Numbered from the stretch's first letter, positions 17,890 through 26,924 are shown. The stretch is 64,000 nucleotides of DNA from Pyrococcus sp. ST04 (GCF_000263735.1 NC_017946.1:909348-973347); one strand, 5' to 3'. The notes: a model not told the origin generated them from the letters alone. A program made the numbers and translations.

Positions 17890-18537
17890 TCAGCCGGGCT
17901 TTTCACCCACAACCATTATCTCAATATCGTCAAAATCCACCTTCCTTTTTCCCACCGCCCGGCGGTGCCTCCCCAGATGGCCTTTACCTCAAACCCCACC
18001 ATTTTGAACATCAAATAAAGCTCGGTGGGGACGTAGACACGCTCCCTAATGGGGGACTTTTGTGCCATCGGGTGCCTCTATTTCCTCGAAGAACGTCATG
18101 GTGTTCGGATCAAAGGTCCCCCTGGCTATATCCTCATTCGATGCCCCCTTGATTCTCGAAAGAGCGCTCAGCGCCGTTAGAATGAATTTTCCACCAGGCT
18201 TTAGGGACGCATAAACGTTCCTGAGTATTGCCAAGTCATGTTCCACGGGGTCGTCGCTGGACCCGATTAACGAGAAGGCGCCCTCGCAGAGGCATATGGC
18301 AGCGTCAAATTTTCCTTCACGCTTAAACTCGGTGGCATCGGCCTTTATGAACTCCACCTCAACGTCTTCCTCTCTAGCCCGTTTTCTTGCCTCTTCGAGC
18401 ATTCCTCGGGAGATGTCGATCCCGGTAACTCTGTAGCCCCTCTTTGCGAGCTCTATTGAATGTCTTCCAACATCGCAGCCGACGTCCAGTATCTTTGCCT
18501 CTTTAGGCAACCGGAGCTCACTCAATAAAAACTCCAC
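17890..18537 (-). pseudogene. Class I SAM-dependent methyltransferase, broken by two frameshifts
   Basis: The first frame (18537 to 18046) carries the SAM motif ILDVGCDVGRHSIELAKRG and GIDISRGMLEEARKRA, then stops early. Dropping one base of the G5 run at 18051-18055 (plus strand) restores IRERVYVPTELYLMFKMVGF. Adding one base at the T5 run 17946-17950 restores RKVDFDDIEIMVVGEKPG and a stop at 17890. The start is a GTG without a good RBS. The open frame before it (QSDRQYTKEE) has no start codon, so the N-terminus looks lost too. A UbiE-like methyltransferase in decay. Confidence 0.75.
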
Positions 18538-18682
18538 TTCCTCTTTTGTGTATTGTCTGTCGCTCTGTCCGCAGGAGGAATGTGATGCCTCATCCCCCGA
18601 TCACGGAGGTGAAACCCTCTGGAACGTTCGTTCCACCGGGTTTCCAAAATACGTCTTCGCCCAATATCCCCTGGTGGTGGAT

Positions 18683-19498
18683 GTGGATAGGCTGAAGGCG
18701 CTTCTGGTGGTCGTCTTTATTGTTGACGTAGTAGCTATAGGAGTCGTTGCTAGTGCGTTTTTCGAGGGGAACGAAAGTTCCGACGCTGCGGCCGCAGCAG
18801 GAAAAATCGTTCCAGCGGCCATCAAGCTTTACAGCACGCCAATGGGATCCACCGAGGCCATCAACGGAACCCTCGTGGGTGATGTCCAGGTGATAGAGAC
18901 CCCCGCTGGAACAGCATTCCAGTTCAACGGCTCGGGATACGTAGATCTGAGCAGCGCGCTGCCTGATATCCAAGACCTTAAAGTCGGATCGATATCTCTC
19001 TTCTTCAGATTCGAGGAGACGAACCAAAACGTACTTCCCATACTGTACATCGGCGACAGGAAAGGAGAAAACATGTTCATTGTCGAAATAGGGCATCGGG
19101 GAGAGGACAACAGGAAGCTCTACGTCACGTGGGTCGAGAATGGAAAACCAGTCCTGTGCTTCGACAGCGGCTTTAACCTCAAGCCGGAGAGATGGTACCA
19201 CCTCTTTGTCGTTGTGAGTGATGAAGGAAACACTGCCTACCTCAACGGGAGGGAGCTTGTGGGAAGGCATTACAATTTTGGGAACAGTGGCATGAGGTTT
19301 TTCATCGCCGACATTCCGAACACGGAAATCATGACTGCCGGCTACGGCAAGACAGCCGATTCAATAACGCCAGAATTCCTGTATTTCAGAGGAGCTGTGA
19401 TGGGTCTGGAGGTGTACTTAAGACCCCTGAAAGCCTGGGAAGTCCAAAGCTTGCTGGATGAGGTTCGGCAGCGCGTTCGAAAAACTCAGACATCCTAG
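18683..19498 (+). CDS. Membrane-anchored protein with LamG/concanavalin A-like domain
   Basis: About 271 residues. An N-terminal transmembrane anchor (KALLVVVFIVDVVAIGVVAS) is followed by an Ala-rich linker and a beta-sandwich region. Its motifs GSGYVDLSS, GSISLFFRFEE, PERWYHLFVVVSDEGNTAYL and GAVMGLEVYLRPLKAWEVQ are characteristic of LamG/pentraxin-like lectin folds. It is probably extracellular and carbohydrate- or surface-binding. GTG at 18683 has GGTGGTGG upstream. GTGs at 18674 and 18677 are alternatives. It is G+C-rich like its neighbours. Confidence 0.72.
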   Translation: MDRLKALLVVVFIVDVVAIGVVASAFFEGNESSDAAAAAGKIVPAAIKLYSTPMGSTEAINGTLVGDVQVIETPAGTAFQFNGSGYVDLSSALPDIQDLKVGSISLFFRFEETNQNVLPILYIGDRKGENMFIVEIGHRGEDNRKLYVTWVENGKPVLCFDSGFNLKPERWYHLFVVVSDEGNTAYLNGRELVGRHYNFGNSGMRFFIADIPNTEIMTAGYGKTADSITPEFLYFRGAVMGLEVYLRPLKAWEVQSLLDEVRQRVRKTQTS

Positions 19499-19519
19499 AC
19501 CCCGATTTACTCCCCTTTC

Positions 19520-20175
19520 TCAGCCACTTATCGCATCATCCAGCACCTTCTTCAGGCCCTTCCGCAGGTGCTCCTTCACCGTTGAGGTACTTAAACCAAG
19601 CATATCGGCTAGCTCCCGCAGGGTGATCCTCCTGGGTTCATCGAAGTAGCCGCTCTTGTAGGCGAGGAGAAGAACCTCGGCCTGCCTCTTGGTCAGCTTT
19701 GAAATGGGGCTCGTTTCAGGCTCTGCATCCTCAACGCTGAGCACTCTCGCGCCGTAAGTTTCCCGGAAGGTTCTCACGACCTCTCCAACGAGCTCATCCT
19801 CGCAGAGAATCGAGAGAACGCTCTCGCCGGCCGCAAACGTCCCGCTCTCGAACACAACAAGTCCTCTCTTCTGAAGTTCGAAGAGCCTCTCCGCCTGCTC
19901 CTTCTGGGGTCCGAAGGAGGCCCGCAGATATATGAGGTAATGCTCGTTGCGCGGGAAGGCCTTGACGTCCTTCGTGTGCGGAAGCGATTTCAGCCGCTCA
20001 AGTATCTCCTCCGGATTTACGCCATCTTTGAACTTAATCTCAACCAGCTTAACGACGTCGGTGTCTATGGTGAAGTACGTGTCGCCGTAGGCCCACTCTA
20101 TCGCTTCGAGGAAAAGCCCCTGTAGAGACTCTCACTGTTGGGAATTACGATTTTCAGGCGCTTCATGACCATCAT
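19520..20175 (-). pseudogene. HTH_10 (bacterio-opsin activator type) regulator with one frameshift
   Basis: The C-terminal 111 residues (19855 to 19520) contain the HTH_10 domain: LTKRQAEVLLLAYKSGYFDE, ITLRELADMLGLSTSTVKEH. The frame is open further upstream through NPEEILERLKSLPHTKDVKA but has no start codon. The ATG cluster at 20166-20175 begins MKRLKIVIPNSESLYRG in another frame. Inserting one base in the C4 run at 20117-20120 joins them as LFLEAIEWAYGDTYF. The intact ancestor would be a helix-turn-helix regulator of about 218 residues. It sits beside the exporter island and may once have controlled it. Confidence 0.75.
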
Positions 20176-20215
20176 GGGATATACTGGGGCTATGGTATAT
20201 TACCCTTTTGCAGGT

Positions 20216-20530
20216 TCAGGAACGGGTCATCTCTTCAAACTGAATCAAGACCTCCTCCTTTCTCCTTATCAGGTTCTGCCTCGCCATTTCCTTTCCGTCC
20301 TTGAGGTAGACTAGGGTAGGGATGTTGAGAATCTCAAAGTGATTCACCAGCCCGTCCCACTCGCCGGCATTCACGTGAATGATCTTAACCTCCGGGAACT
20401 CCCCGCTCAGCTCTTCCATGAAGCCCTCCACCATCCTGCAGGGCGGACATCCAGGGATGGAGAACCACAGCACGACCTTCCCCTCCCGAAAGTTGGTTTT
20501 GCCCTCGTACTCGATTATCATCTCGACCAC
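20216..20530 (-). CDS. Thioredoxin-like protein (CPPC active site)
   Basis: 104 residues. The redox motif CPPC (C28, C31) follows VVLWFSIPG, and the cis-proline motif NIPTLVYLKDG is present, so this is a thioredoxin fold. CPPC rather than CGPC suggests an altered redox potential. It lies 1 nt downstream of copA and is likely cotranscribed, which suggests thiol protection or metal-related redox work during copper stress. It is G+C-rich, like the 3' part of copA. Confidence 0.87.
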   Translation of the reverse strand: MVEMIIEYEGKTNFREGKVVLWFSIPGCPPCRMVEGFMEELSGEFPEVKIIHVNAGEWDGLVNHFEILNIPTLVYLKDGKEMARQNLIRRKEEVLIQFEEMTRS

Positions 20531-20531
20531 C

Positions 20532-22934
20532 TCACACCTTGGCCCTCTTCAGCAGGAGCGAGTTGGTGACGACGCTGGCGCTGCTTATGCTCATCGCTCC
20601 GGCCGCCCACTCCGGCTGGAAGCTTACCCCGAAGAAAACGAACGCCAGACCGGCCGCGAAGGGGATCAGCATCGTGTTGTAGAACATCGCCCAGAAGATG
20701 TTCTGCTTAATCTTCGAGAGTGTCTTTTGGCTGAGCTTTATTGCCCTGACAACGTCCATGGGGTCGTTCTTTATGAGGACTATATCCCCGCTCTCCATGG
20801 CTATGTCCGTTGCATTGCCGACGGCTATGCCTATATCCGCCTGGGCCAGAGCAGGGGCATCGTTTATTCCATCTCCAACAAAAATGACTACCTCTCCCTT
20901 CTCCTGAAGCTTCTTCACTTCGTTTGCTTTATCCTGGGGTAAAATTTCTGCTAAAACGTAATCTATGTTAACCTGCTTAGCTATCGCTTCTGCGGTTCTT
21001 CTATTGTCGCCGGTAATCATTCCAACTTTCTTGCCCATTTTGTGAAGCTCCTCTATCGCTTCTCTCGCACCTTCTTTGATTGTGTCCGCTATCCCAATAA
21101 CCCCTACTATTTTTCCGTCAATTGCCACTATTATTGCCGTTTTAGCTTCATCTTCAAGCTTAAGGAGAGCTTTTTCAGCCTCTCCTTCTATTGAATAACC
21201 ATTCTCTTTGAACAGCTTTCTATTTCCGGCCAAGATTTCCTTCCCATCCACTACCGCCTTTACTCCCTTGCCGGTTATTGCCTCAAAGCTTTGGGGCTCT
21301 TTGTCCTCTAATCCGAGCTCTTGAGCTTTCCTAACTATGGCCTCTCCTAGTGGGTGCTCTGAGCGCTTTTCAGCTGAAGCTATTAAGCTCAAAAGCTCTT
21401 TCTTATCCATGCCAAAAGTCACTACATCTGTAACTTCAGGTGTCCCCTTTGTTAGCGTCCCCGTCTTATCGAAGAGAACTATCGTGGCTTTCCTTGCTAT
21501 TTCCAGTACTTCACCGTTCTTAATTAAAATGCCCATTTCGGCACCTTTACCCATTCCAACGGTTAAAGCCGTTGGAGTTGCCAAGCCAAAGGCACATGGG
21601 CAGGCAATCACCAAAACGCTAAGCAGTGTTGTGAAGGCGAAGAGCAAGGGCTGGTCAGCTATGAAGTACCAGTATCCAAAGGAGATTAGTGCTACTGTCA
21701 AAACGGTTGGAATGAAGTATGTAACGACTTTGTCCGCTAATCTCTGAATTGGTGGTCTTGTATTTTGTGCCTCCTCAACGAGCCTAATTATTTGTGCCAG
21801 AACGGTGTCCCTTCCGACCCTCTTTGCCTCGATTTTAAGCACGGAGTTCTTGTTAATCGTTCCGCCGATAACCTCGTCGCCCTTCTTCTTCAAATTTGGA
21901 ATTGGTTCTCCGGTAACCATCGATTCGTCAACGTAGCTTTCTCCCTCAATTACAATTCCATCGACTGGGATCCTCTCTCCAGGTTTGACTATAACAATAT
22001 CGCCGACTTTAACTTCGCTTATTGGAACTTCAATATCTTTTCCATCCCTAATTACGGTTGCCTTTTTAGCCTGAAGCCCCATGAGCTTTTTAATTGTCTC
22101 ACTCGTTCTTCCTTTGGCCAAGGTCTCCAAGTAGCGTCCAAGCAGGAGGAAGGCCATCAGCAAAACGCTTGCCTCATAAAAGTTGAACTCTCTCGGAATA
22201 ATTCCTATTGTAGCTAAAACGCTTGCAAAATAAGCAGACCCAATTCCCATGGAGTACATGACCTCCATGTTCAAGCTTTTGTGCTTCACTGAATTGAGAG
22301 CCTTTCCAAAGATATCCCTTCCAGCGTAGATTATTGCCAGAGTTGCCAGCAGGAATTGAATGTAAATTAAGCTGGGAATTTCAATTCCAAACCTGTGAAG
22401 CTGCGTTGAGGCGAAGAGAGGTATTCCTATCCCCCAAGCAACTGCAAGTTTTTTCTTCATTTCCCTTATGTGCTTCTCTCGAACCTCTTTTTCTACGTCA
22501 TAGCTTTCCTCACCTTCAACTCCCAAGAATTGGTAGCCAACCTCTTCAATTGCTCTTTTAATGTCTTCCATACTTACTAAACTTGGATCATAGCTTACCT
22601 TAGCCTTCTCAGTTGCCAAATTGATCTGGGCATCTAAAACCCCAGGGAGCTCTTTAAGAGCTACTTCAATGGTTTTAACACACATTGCACAGGTCATTCC
22701 ACCGATTTTTATTATTGCATTCCTCTTTTCCCTTACAACTGTATAACCGAGCTCTTCAATCGTCTTTATAATCTGATTCAGGCTGACCATTGACTCATCG
22801 AAGTCAACGTAAACATTTTCAGAGTTTAAATTGGCCCTGGCATCTTTAACACCATCAAGCTCTTTTAGAGCCGTTTCTATAGTTTTAACACACATTGCAC
22901 ATGTCATTCCATTAACCTTAAGCGTGAGCTTCAT
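20532..22934 (-). CDS. copA: Copper-translocating P1B-type ATPase
   Basis: 800 residues from ATG 22934 (an in-frame GTG at 22943 is an alternative). Two N-terminal heavy-metal domains carry GMTCAMC (C12/C15 and C82/C85). Then come the TGE actuator motif (341-343), the CPC transmembrane metal site (445-447), phosphorylated D489 in DKTGTLT, and GDGINDAPAL near the C-terminus. It exports Cu+. The adjacent regulator gene is broken. Base composition changes within the gene: residues after about 668 (below roughly 20.93 kb) are coded by G+C-rich DNA like the exporter island, the rest by AT-richer DNA. Confidence 0.96.
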   Translation of the reverse strand: MKLTLKVNGMTCAMCVKTIETALKELDGVKDARANLNSENVYVDFDESMVSLNQIIKTIEELGYTVVREKRNAIIKIGGMTCAMCVKTIEVALKELPGVLDAQINLATEKAKVSYDPSLVSMEDIKRAIEEVGYQFLGVEGEESYDVEKEVREKHIREMKKKLAVAWGIGIPLFASTQLHRFGIEIPSLIYIQFLLATLAIIYAGRDIFGKALNSVKHKSLNMEVMYSMGIGSAYFASVLATIGIIPREFNFYEASVLLMAFLLLGRYLETLAKGRTSETIKKLMGLQAKKATVIRDGKDIEVPISEVKVGDIVIVKPGERIPVDGIVIEGESYVDESMVTGEPIPNLKKKGDEVIGGTINKNSVLKIEAKRVGRDTVLAQIIRLVEEAQNTRPPIQRLADKVVTYFIPTVLTVALISFGYWYFIADQPLLFAFTTLLSVLVIACPCAFGLATPTALTVGMGKGAEMGILIKNGEVLEIARKATIVLFDKTGTLTKGTPEVTDVVTFGMDKKELLSLIASAEKRSEHPLGEAIVRKAQELGLEDKEPQSFEAITGKGVKAVVDGKEILAGNRKLFKENGYSIEGEAEKALLKLEDEAKTAIIVAIDGKIVGVIGIADTIKEGAREAIEELHKMGKKVGMITGDNRRTAEAIAKQVNIDYVLAEILPQDKANEVKKLQEKGEVVIFVGDGINDAPALAQADIGIAVGNATDIAMESGDIVLIKNDPMDVVRAIKLSQKTLSKIKQNIFWAMFYNTMLIPFAAGLAFVFFGVSFQPEWAAGAMSISSASVVTNSLLLKRAKV

Positions 22935-22943
22935 AACAGACAC

Positions 22944-23049
22944 CGATATTTACTAAACAGTAAGTCTTAAGGAGATTATTTTTATCAAAGTGTAAATATT
23001 AGCTGAAGAATTTTTATATTTTGAAAACAAATAATCATAGGTGTTTATC
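22944..23049. promoter_or_regulatory. Divergent copA/copR promoter region with inverted repeat
   Basis: The 106-bp spacer holds TATA-like stretches for both directions (tttttatatttt near 23010 for copR; gataaaaataat on the minus strand near 22980 for copA). An inverted repeat, TTACT-AAAC-AGTAA (22950-22963), lies where copA transcription should start. It is a candidate copper-regulator operator, as CopR-type proteins regulate this gene pair in related Thermococcales. No alignment was possible here. Confidence 0.45.
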
Positions 23050-23522
23050 ATGGTAAAGTTGGACGAAATAGATTTCTAGAACGTCTTGAGAAGGAGGGGG
23101 TTATTCAGCGCTACACAATTAAACTCAGCTCAGAACTCCAGAGGGCCCACAACGTCGTTGCTCTTATCATCAAAACAGACAAACCCGAGAAGTTACAGGA
23201 GTTCGAGGAAATCATTGAGATCAATCGCTTCACGAGTAAGAAGTACCTCATAAAAGTGGCTGTCGAAGACATGGAGGGGCTGAGAAACGTAATAGAAGGT
23301 GCCGGTTTTGAGGTGCTTGAGATAATGCCCATCCTAGAGAGCATCGAGAAAGAACACCCTCCAAAGATCAAAGTGCCGTTCAAATGCGACTATTGTGGAA
23401 AAGAGATTGTCGGAGAGCCAATAGTCTATAAGTACCACAATAGAGTTTACTTCTTCTGCTGTCCTACATGTTTGAGGGAATTCAAGAGAACAAGAGAAAA
23501 ACATATAGAAAATCCAAGCTAA
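23050..23522 (+). pseudogene. copR: CopR-type copper-responsive regulator lacking its HTH, out of frame
   Basis: It begins MVKLDEIDF and hits a stop at 23077-23079. In another frame from about 23080 the sequence resumes as ERLEKEGVIQRYTIKLSSEL and continues to a TRASH metal-sensing domain (FKCDYCGKEI, then FFCCPTCLREF) ending at 23522. Intact homologues have roughly 30 residues of Lrp-like helix-turn-helix between these points. An internal deletion with frame loss explains the structure. An 88-residue protein from ATG 23256 with only the metal-binding part could still be made. Confidence 0.82.
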
Positions 23523-23576
23523 AACACATTCACAAACATTGGAGGGGATTGATAAGTCTCCTTAAATTATTTTCTA

Positions 23577-23620
23577 CTTTTTCTTTTGAAAACTTCACCC
23601 TTTAGGATGGAGATGTAGTA
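23577..23620 (+). repeat. Degenerate copy of the IS-end-like hairpin element
   Basis: CTTTTTCTTTTGAAAACTTC followed by ACCCTTTAGGATGGAGATGT aligns with the element at 52488-52533 with scattered substitutions. The inner stem is weakened. It lies between the broken copR and the broken radical SAM gene, so it may mark an old transposition or deletion site. Confidence 0.5.
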
Positions 23621-23636
23621 ATTTTGATATTGCCCT

Positions 23637-24428
23637 ATGAGGAGTGAACTCTTAACTATCTTGGTTAACATTTTGGTTGACGAAAAAGAGGCATTGAGTG
23701 GCTGTATTAATAACTTATCTATCTATATAAGTCTATATAAGCTAAAGTATCCTCAGAGAACAGACTGATAATAAATCCAGGGACAATTGTAATTTATCTT
23801 GCGCTAAGATATTTGTTATGAGCCCTCCTATGATCCTGGCTATGTAGAGGAAATGTTATCTACGAGTAAAAATCTAAAATCTTAGTATTCCTGTTAGACA
23901 TTATTCTGCAATGACAAATGGAGTATTCGAGGATCCTGAGAGAACTTTAGTAATCATCACGAAGCATCCAATACATACAAATAACATTACCATTTATTTT
24001 GTTTTGTTATAATGTTCTATTGCCCGTAGGAAAAATTCTGCGTTTGTCGTGAATCCTTGGGGAAACATCTTCAGTGTGCACCTACAATAAAGACAACGAA
24101 CTAATTGTGGGTCCAGATGGTTCCATTTATAAGTGTACATCAGCCATTGGATTGGATAGATTCAAAGTAGCATCAAAAGAAGAGGTATTTTATAATCAAG
24201 AGTTATTTTTAGTAAAATTTTATTGAAGGAGGCAAGGGCGATAATTATTGCTGGAGCTGTCAGTATTTCCCGGTATGTGGGGGAGGATGTGTATACAATG
24301 CGTGGATTGAGGGTAAAAAGAAGGACTGCTGGGCTATATTTCACCAAAAAACACTACCAAAATTTGCAGAGATGTTATTAGAAATGGATGAAGTAGAACC
24401 CGATATTTGGGTACCCTTAGAAAAGTAA
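23637..24428 (+). pseudogene. Radical SAM/SPASM peptide-maturase, heavily decayed
   Basis: Fragments in several frames. A TGTAATTTATCTTGC at 23788-23802 encodes CNLSC, the start of a radical SAM CxxxCxxC, and after an indel the next stretch reads YCYEPSYDPGYVEEM. Further on, CTYNKDNELIVGPDGSIYKC (from 24077) continues to VKFY and a stop at 24224-24226. After a 1-base shift at a T4 run comes the SPASM segment YCWSCQYFPVCGGGCVYNAW, ending with the stop at 24426. Such enzymes install crosslinks or other modifications in ribosomal peptides. The intact exporter after it suggests a former RiPP-type locus. The 5' boundary is uncertain. Confidence 0.72.
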
Positions 24429-24506
24429 TCCCCACAGTATAACAAAACTATAAAAATTACAATATACTCCAAAAAAGACAAGATTATCAACGCATGGTGA
24501 CTTACT

Positions 24507-25343
24507 ATGAATAACGAGGTAATCCAAATTATTGGCGTCTCCAAATTTTTCGGAAATATCAAGGTGCTAAAGAATATAAATCTCAGAATTCGTGAGGGGG
24601 ACTTTGTGGTAATAGCAGGAGAAAACGGTTCGGGTAAGACAACACTTCTTAAAATAATGACAGGTCTGTTAATCCCAGATGAAGGCGAAGTTAGAGTCTT
24701 AGGGTTTGATGCCTCTAAAGACTGGAAAAAACTTTCTAAGTACATTGGTGTTGCATTGGCAAATGAAAGGAGCTTATATTGGAAGCTTACGGGCCTGGAA
24801 AATTTAGAGATATTTGCCGGACTTTATGGAGTCAAAAAAGGAAAAAGAAGGGCATTGGAGTTGCTGGATAAGCTCAATCTGATACATGCAAAAGATAAAC
24901 TCGTAGAGGAATATTCAAGCGGTATGCGGCGGAAATTGCTTTTAGCTAAAGCCACAATTCATGACCCAAAAATCTTGTTTCTTGATGAGATACTTAACGG
25001 TCTTGATCCCAAATCCTACATAGAGATTATAGAGTTCCTTAAGGAATTGAACCAAAATGGGACAACAATTGTTTTAATTAGCCATGTCCTTCATGATTTG
25101 CCCCAAGAAGCTAGGCTGATAGTTATGAAAGATGGCAGGATTATACTTGACGATAAGCTTTCGAAGTTCAAACTGGATGGTGGTATAAGAATTAAAGCAA
25201 CGATTAACGGAAGAGAAATTGAAAGAATAGTATCTGAAAATGAGCTTGATAAAACACTAATAGAGCTCACAAAAAGTGGGGCTAAGAACATTCAAATTGA
25301 AAGAGATGACTTATACTCCATTTTAAGGAGGATTCTTAAATGA
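24507..25343 (+). CDS. ABC transporter ATP-binding protein (exporter next to SPASM remnant)
   Basis: 278 residues. Walker A is GENGSGKTTL, the signature is YSSGMRRKLLLAKA, Walker B is ILFLDEILNGLDP, and the switch histidine is LISHV. The C-terminal extension is about 65 residues. It overlaps the downstream permease by ATGA (25340-25343). A TATA-like aactataaaaatt lies near 24448. The cassette is AT-rich and appears intact while the adjacent maturase is broken, so it may now serve another substrate or be on its way out. Confidence 0.92.
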   Translation: MNNEVIQIIGVSKFFGNIKVLKNINLRIREGDFVVIAGENGSGKTTLLKIMTGLLIPDEGEVRVLGFDASKDWKKLSKYIGVALANERSLYWKLTGLENLEIFAGLYGVKKGKRRALELLDKLNLIHAKDKLVEEYSSGMRRKLLLAKATIHDPKILFLDEILNGLDPKSYIEIIEFLKELNQNGTTIVLISHVLHDLPQEARLIVMKDGRIILDDKLSKFKLDGGIRIKATINGREIERIVSENELDKTLIELTKSGAKNIQIERDDLYSILRRILK

Positions 25344-26107
25344 TTAATGTAAAAGGCATTCTTACAATTGCCAAAAAGGAATGCAAGATACAGCTTCGAT
25401 ACCGGGTAGTGTGGCTTAACTTTGCCTTAACACCATTCTTTATGTTGGCCCCGTGGGTTCTAACCGCTAAGATGTTCTCCTCGGACTTCGGTGAAGCTGT
25501 TTTAGTTGGCTCTCTCATGTGGTACTGGCTCAATCAATACTTTTTTGGAGTTCAAGAAGCATTCGAAGAGGAGAGGGAAGAGGGGACTTTAATAAGTATT
25601 GCTTTAGCCCCAATCTCACTGCTGGAGTTTCTGATTGGAAAAGGAATGTGGATTCTTGTGGAATGTATATACATAACGGGCGTTACTATGATAATCTTCT
25701 GGGCTCTGGGAATATCGCAGGCAACGTCATTTCAGATGTTCGTCCTCTATATACTCTCCGGGTTGTATATGTTTGCATTTTCTATCCTCTGGGGGGCCTT
25801 AGTGTTGCAATTCAGAAGGATTGCAGGTATAAATTTTATAACTCAAGAAATCCTGGGGATGGCCTCTGGTGTCACCGCTAATATTACTGCTTATCCTAGA
25901 TTAGTGAGAATCGTAGCTTATGCTATTCCTCTATCATATACCATAAAAATCGGTAGGGGAATTTTGCAGGGGAGAACTTTCTTTGAAGTTCTTTTTGATT
26001 TTGCTATTCTGACTATCATAACGTTCTTGTATTTTTCTATAGGGGCGGTACTGCTCAAAAGGGCTGAAAATAATCTGAGGATTAAAGGGGGATGGGAAGC
26101 TTGGTGA
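25340..26107 (+). CDS. ABC-2 type exporter permease
   Basis: 255 residues with about six membrane segments. FEEEREEGTLISIALAPISL is the ABC-2 coupling region. It starts in an ATGA overlap with the ATPase and its 3' end overlaps the next permease by 16 nt. It probably forms a heterodimeric export channel with that protein. The cargo is unknown, and a peptide is the contextual guess because of the SPASM remnant upstream. Confidence 0.86.
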   Translation: MINVKGILTIAKKECKIQLRYRVVWLNFALTPFFMLAPWVLTAKMFSSDFGEAVLVGSLMWYWLNQYFFGVQEAFEEEREEGTLISIALAPISLLEFLIGKGMWILVECIYITGVTMIIFWALGISQATSFQMFVLYILSGLYMFAFSILWGALVLQFRRIAGINFITQEILGMASGVTANITAYPRLVRIVAYAIPLSYTIKIGRGILQGRTFFEVLFDFAILTIITFLYFSIGAVLLKRAENNLRIKGGWEAW

Positions 26108-26904
26108 GGTTCTTATATCTAGCAAAAGCATCCCTATTAACTGCAAAGCGTTATAAGATAGATTGGTATGGCAACGTTTTAATGCCCATTCTTGGTGTTC
26201 TCCCGGTCATTATTGCAGTCTGGTACGGAAACAGAATTGGCTTTCTGGATTTCTCAGATGTTGTTGGGACTGAAAAGTTCTTTGAATATTACATTCTTGG
26301 GGTTACATACTGGAACTATGTTGAGGCAGTCTGGGCATCAATTTTTATGCTGAGGGAACACATGAGAATTGGACAGTTAGAGGAACTCCTCCTTACTCCA
26401 GTTAAGCCGTGGGAATATATCCTCGGCTGGTCTTTCTTGGCAATAATCTTGACAACGGTTAGTTCCATGCCGTTGATTTTAATAGCTATTGCAGTAAACA
26501 TCTTTCATACGAGCATAAAAGCATACATTCTGGCAACCTTCATATTTTTAATTTCAATGATAGCCTCTTTTGGTTTTGCATTTTTAATTTTTGGTTTAAC
26601 GTTAGTGATTAGAGAAGGCGATGAAATAGTTTCATTACTTGGAAATGCTGCTCCTCTTTTAGGGGGCCTCTACTTTCCTGTAACTCTGCTTCCAACGCCA
26701 TTATTAATTATCTCCTATGTATTTCCATTCACCTGGGGGGTTGATCTACTCAGGACTGTTTTTTTAGGTTCCAAAACAATTCTCAGCTTTGAAACTGAAC
26801 TGATACTTCTCTTTATAATGTCCCTTGGGTACTTTGGAATGGGGATTCTAAGCTACAAATTACTCGAGATTAAAATGAGAAGAAAAGGAATTCAGGGATT
26901 TTAA
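26092..26904 (+). CDS. ABC-2 type exporter permease
   Basis: 270 residues with about six membrane segments. The N-terminal amphipathic part (LYLAKASLLTAKRYKIDWYG) and IGQLEELLLTPVKPWEYILG mark it as a second ABC-2 subunit. ATG 26092 lies inside the previous gene. TTG 26101 or GTG 26104 are possible later starts. It is the last gene of this exporter. The 170 nt that follow hold an open but start-less stretch and the NMD3 leader. Confidence 0.85.
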   Translation: MGSLVRFLYLAKASLLTAKRYKIDWYGNVLMPILGVLPVIIAVWYGNRIGFLDFSDVVGTEKFFEYYILGVTYWNYVEAVWASIFMLREHMRIGQLEELLLTPVKPWEYILGWSFLAIILTTVSSMPLILIAIAVNIFHTSIKAYILATFIFLISMIASFGFAFLIFGLTLVIREGDEIVSLLGNAAPLLGGLYFPVTLLPTPLLIISYVFPFTWGVDLLRTVFLGSKTILSFETELILLFIMSLGYFGMGILSYKLLEIKMRRKGIQGF

Positions 26905-26924
26905 TAGGAATTGTAGGAATAACT

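Noticed and set aside
18590-19270. Long minus-strand ORF of 226 codons opposite the LamG-like gene
   Set aside because: It is a G+C-driven shadow. The plus-strand frame has a membrane anchor, domain motifs and sensible codon use.
20379-20942. 187-codon plus-strand ORF over the copA 3' end
   Set aside because: It runs antisense to well-conserved CopA and thioredoxin-like motifs and its translation has no recognisable features.
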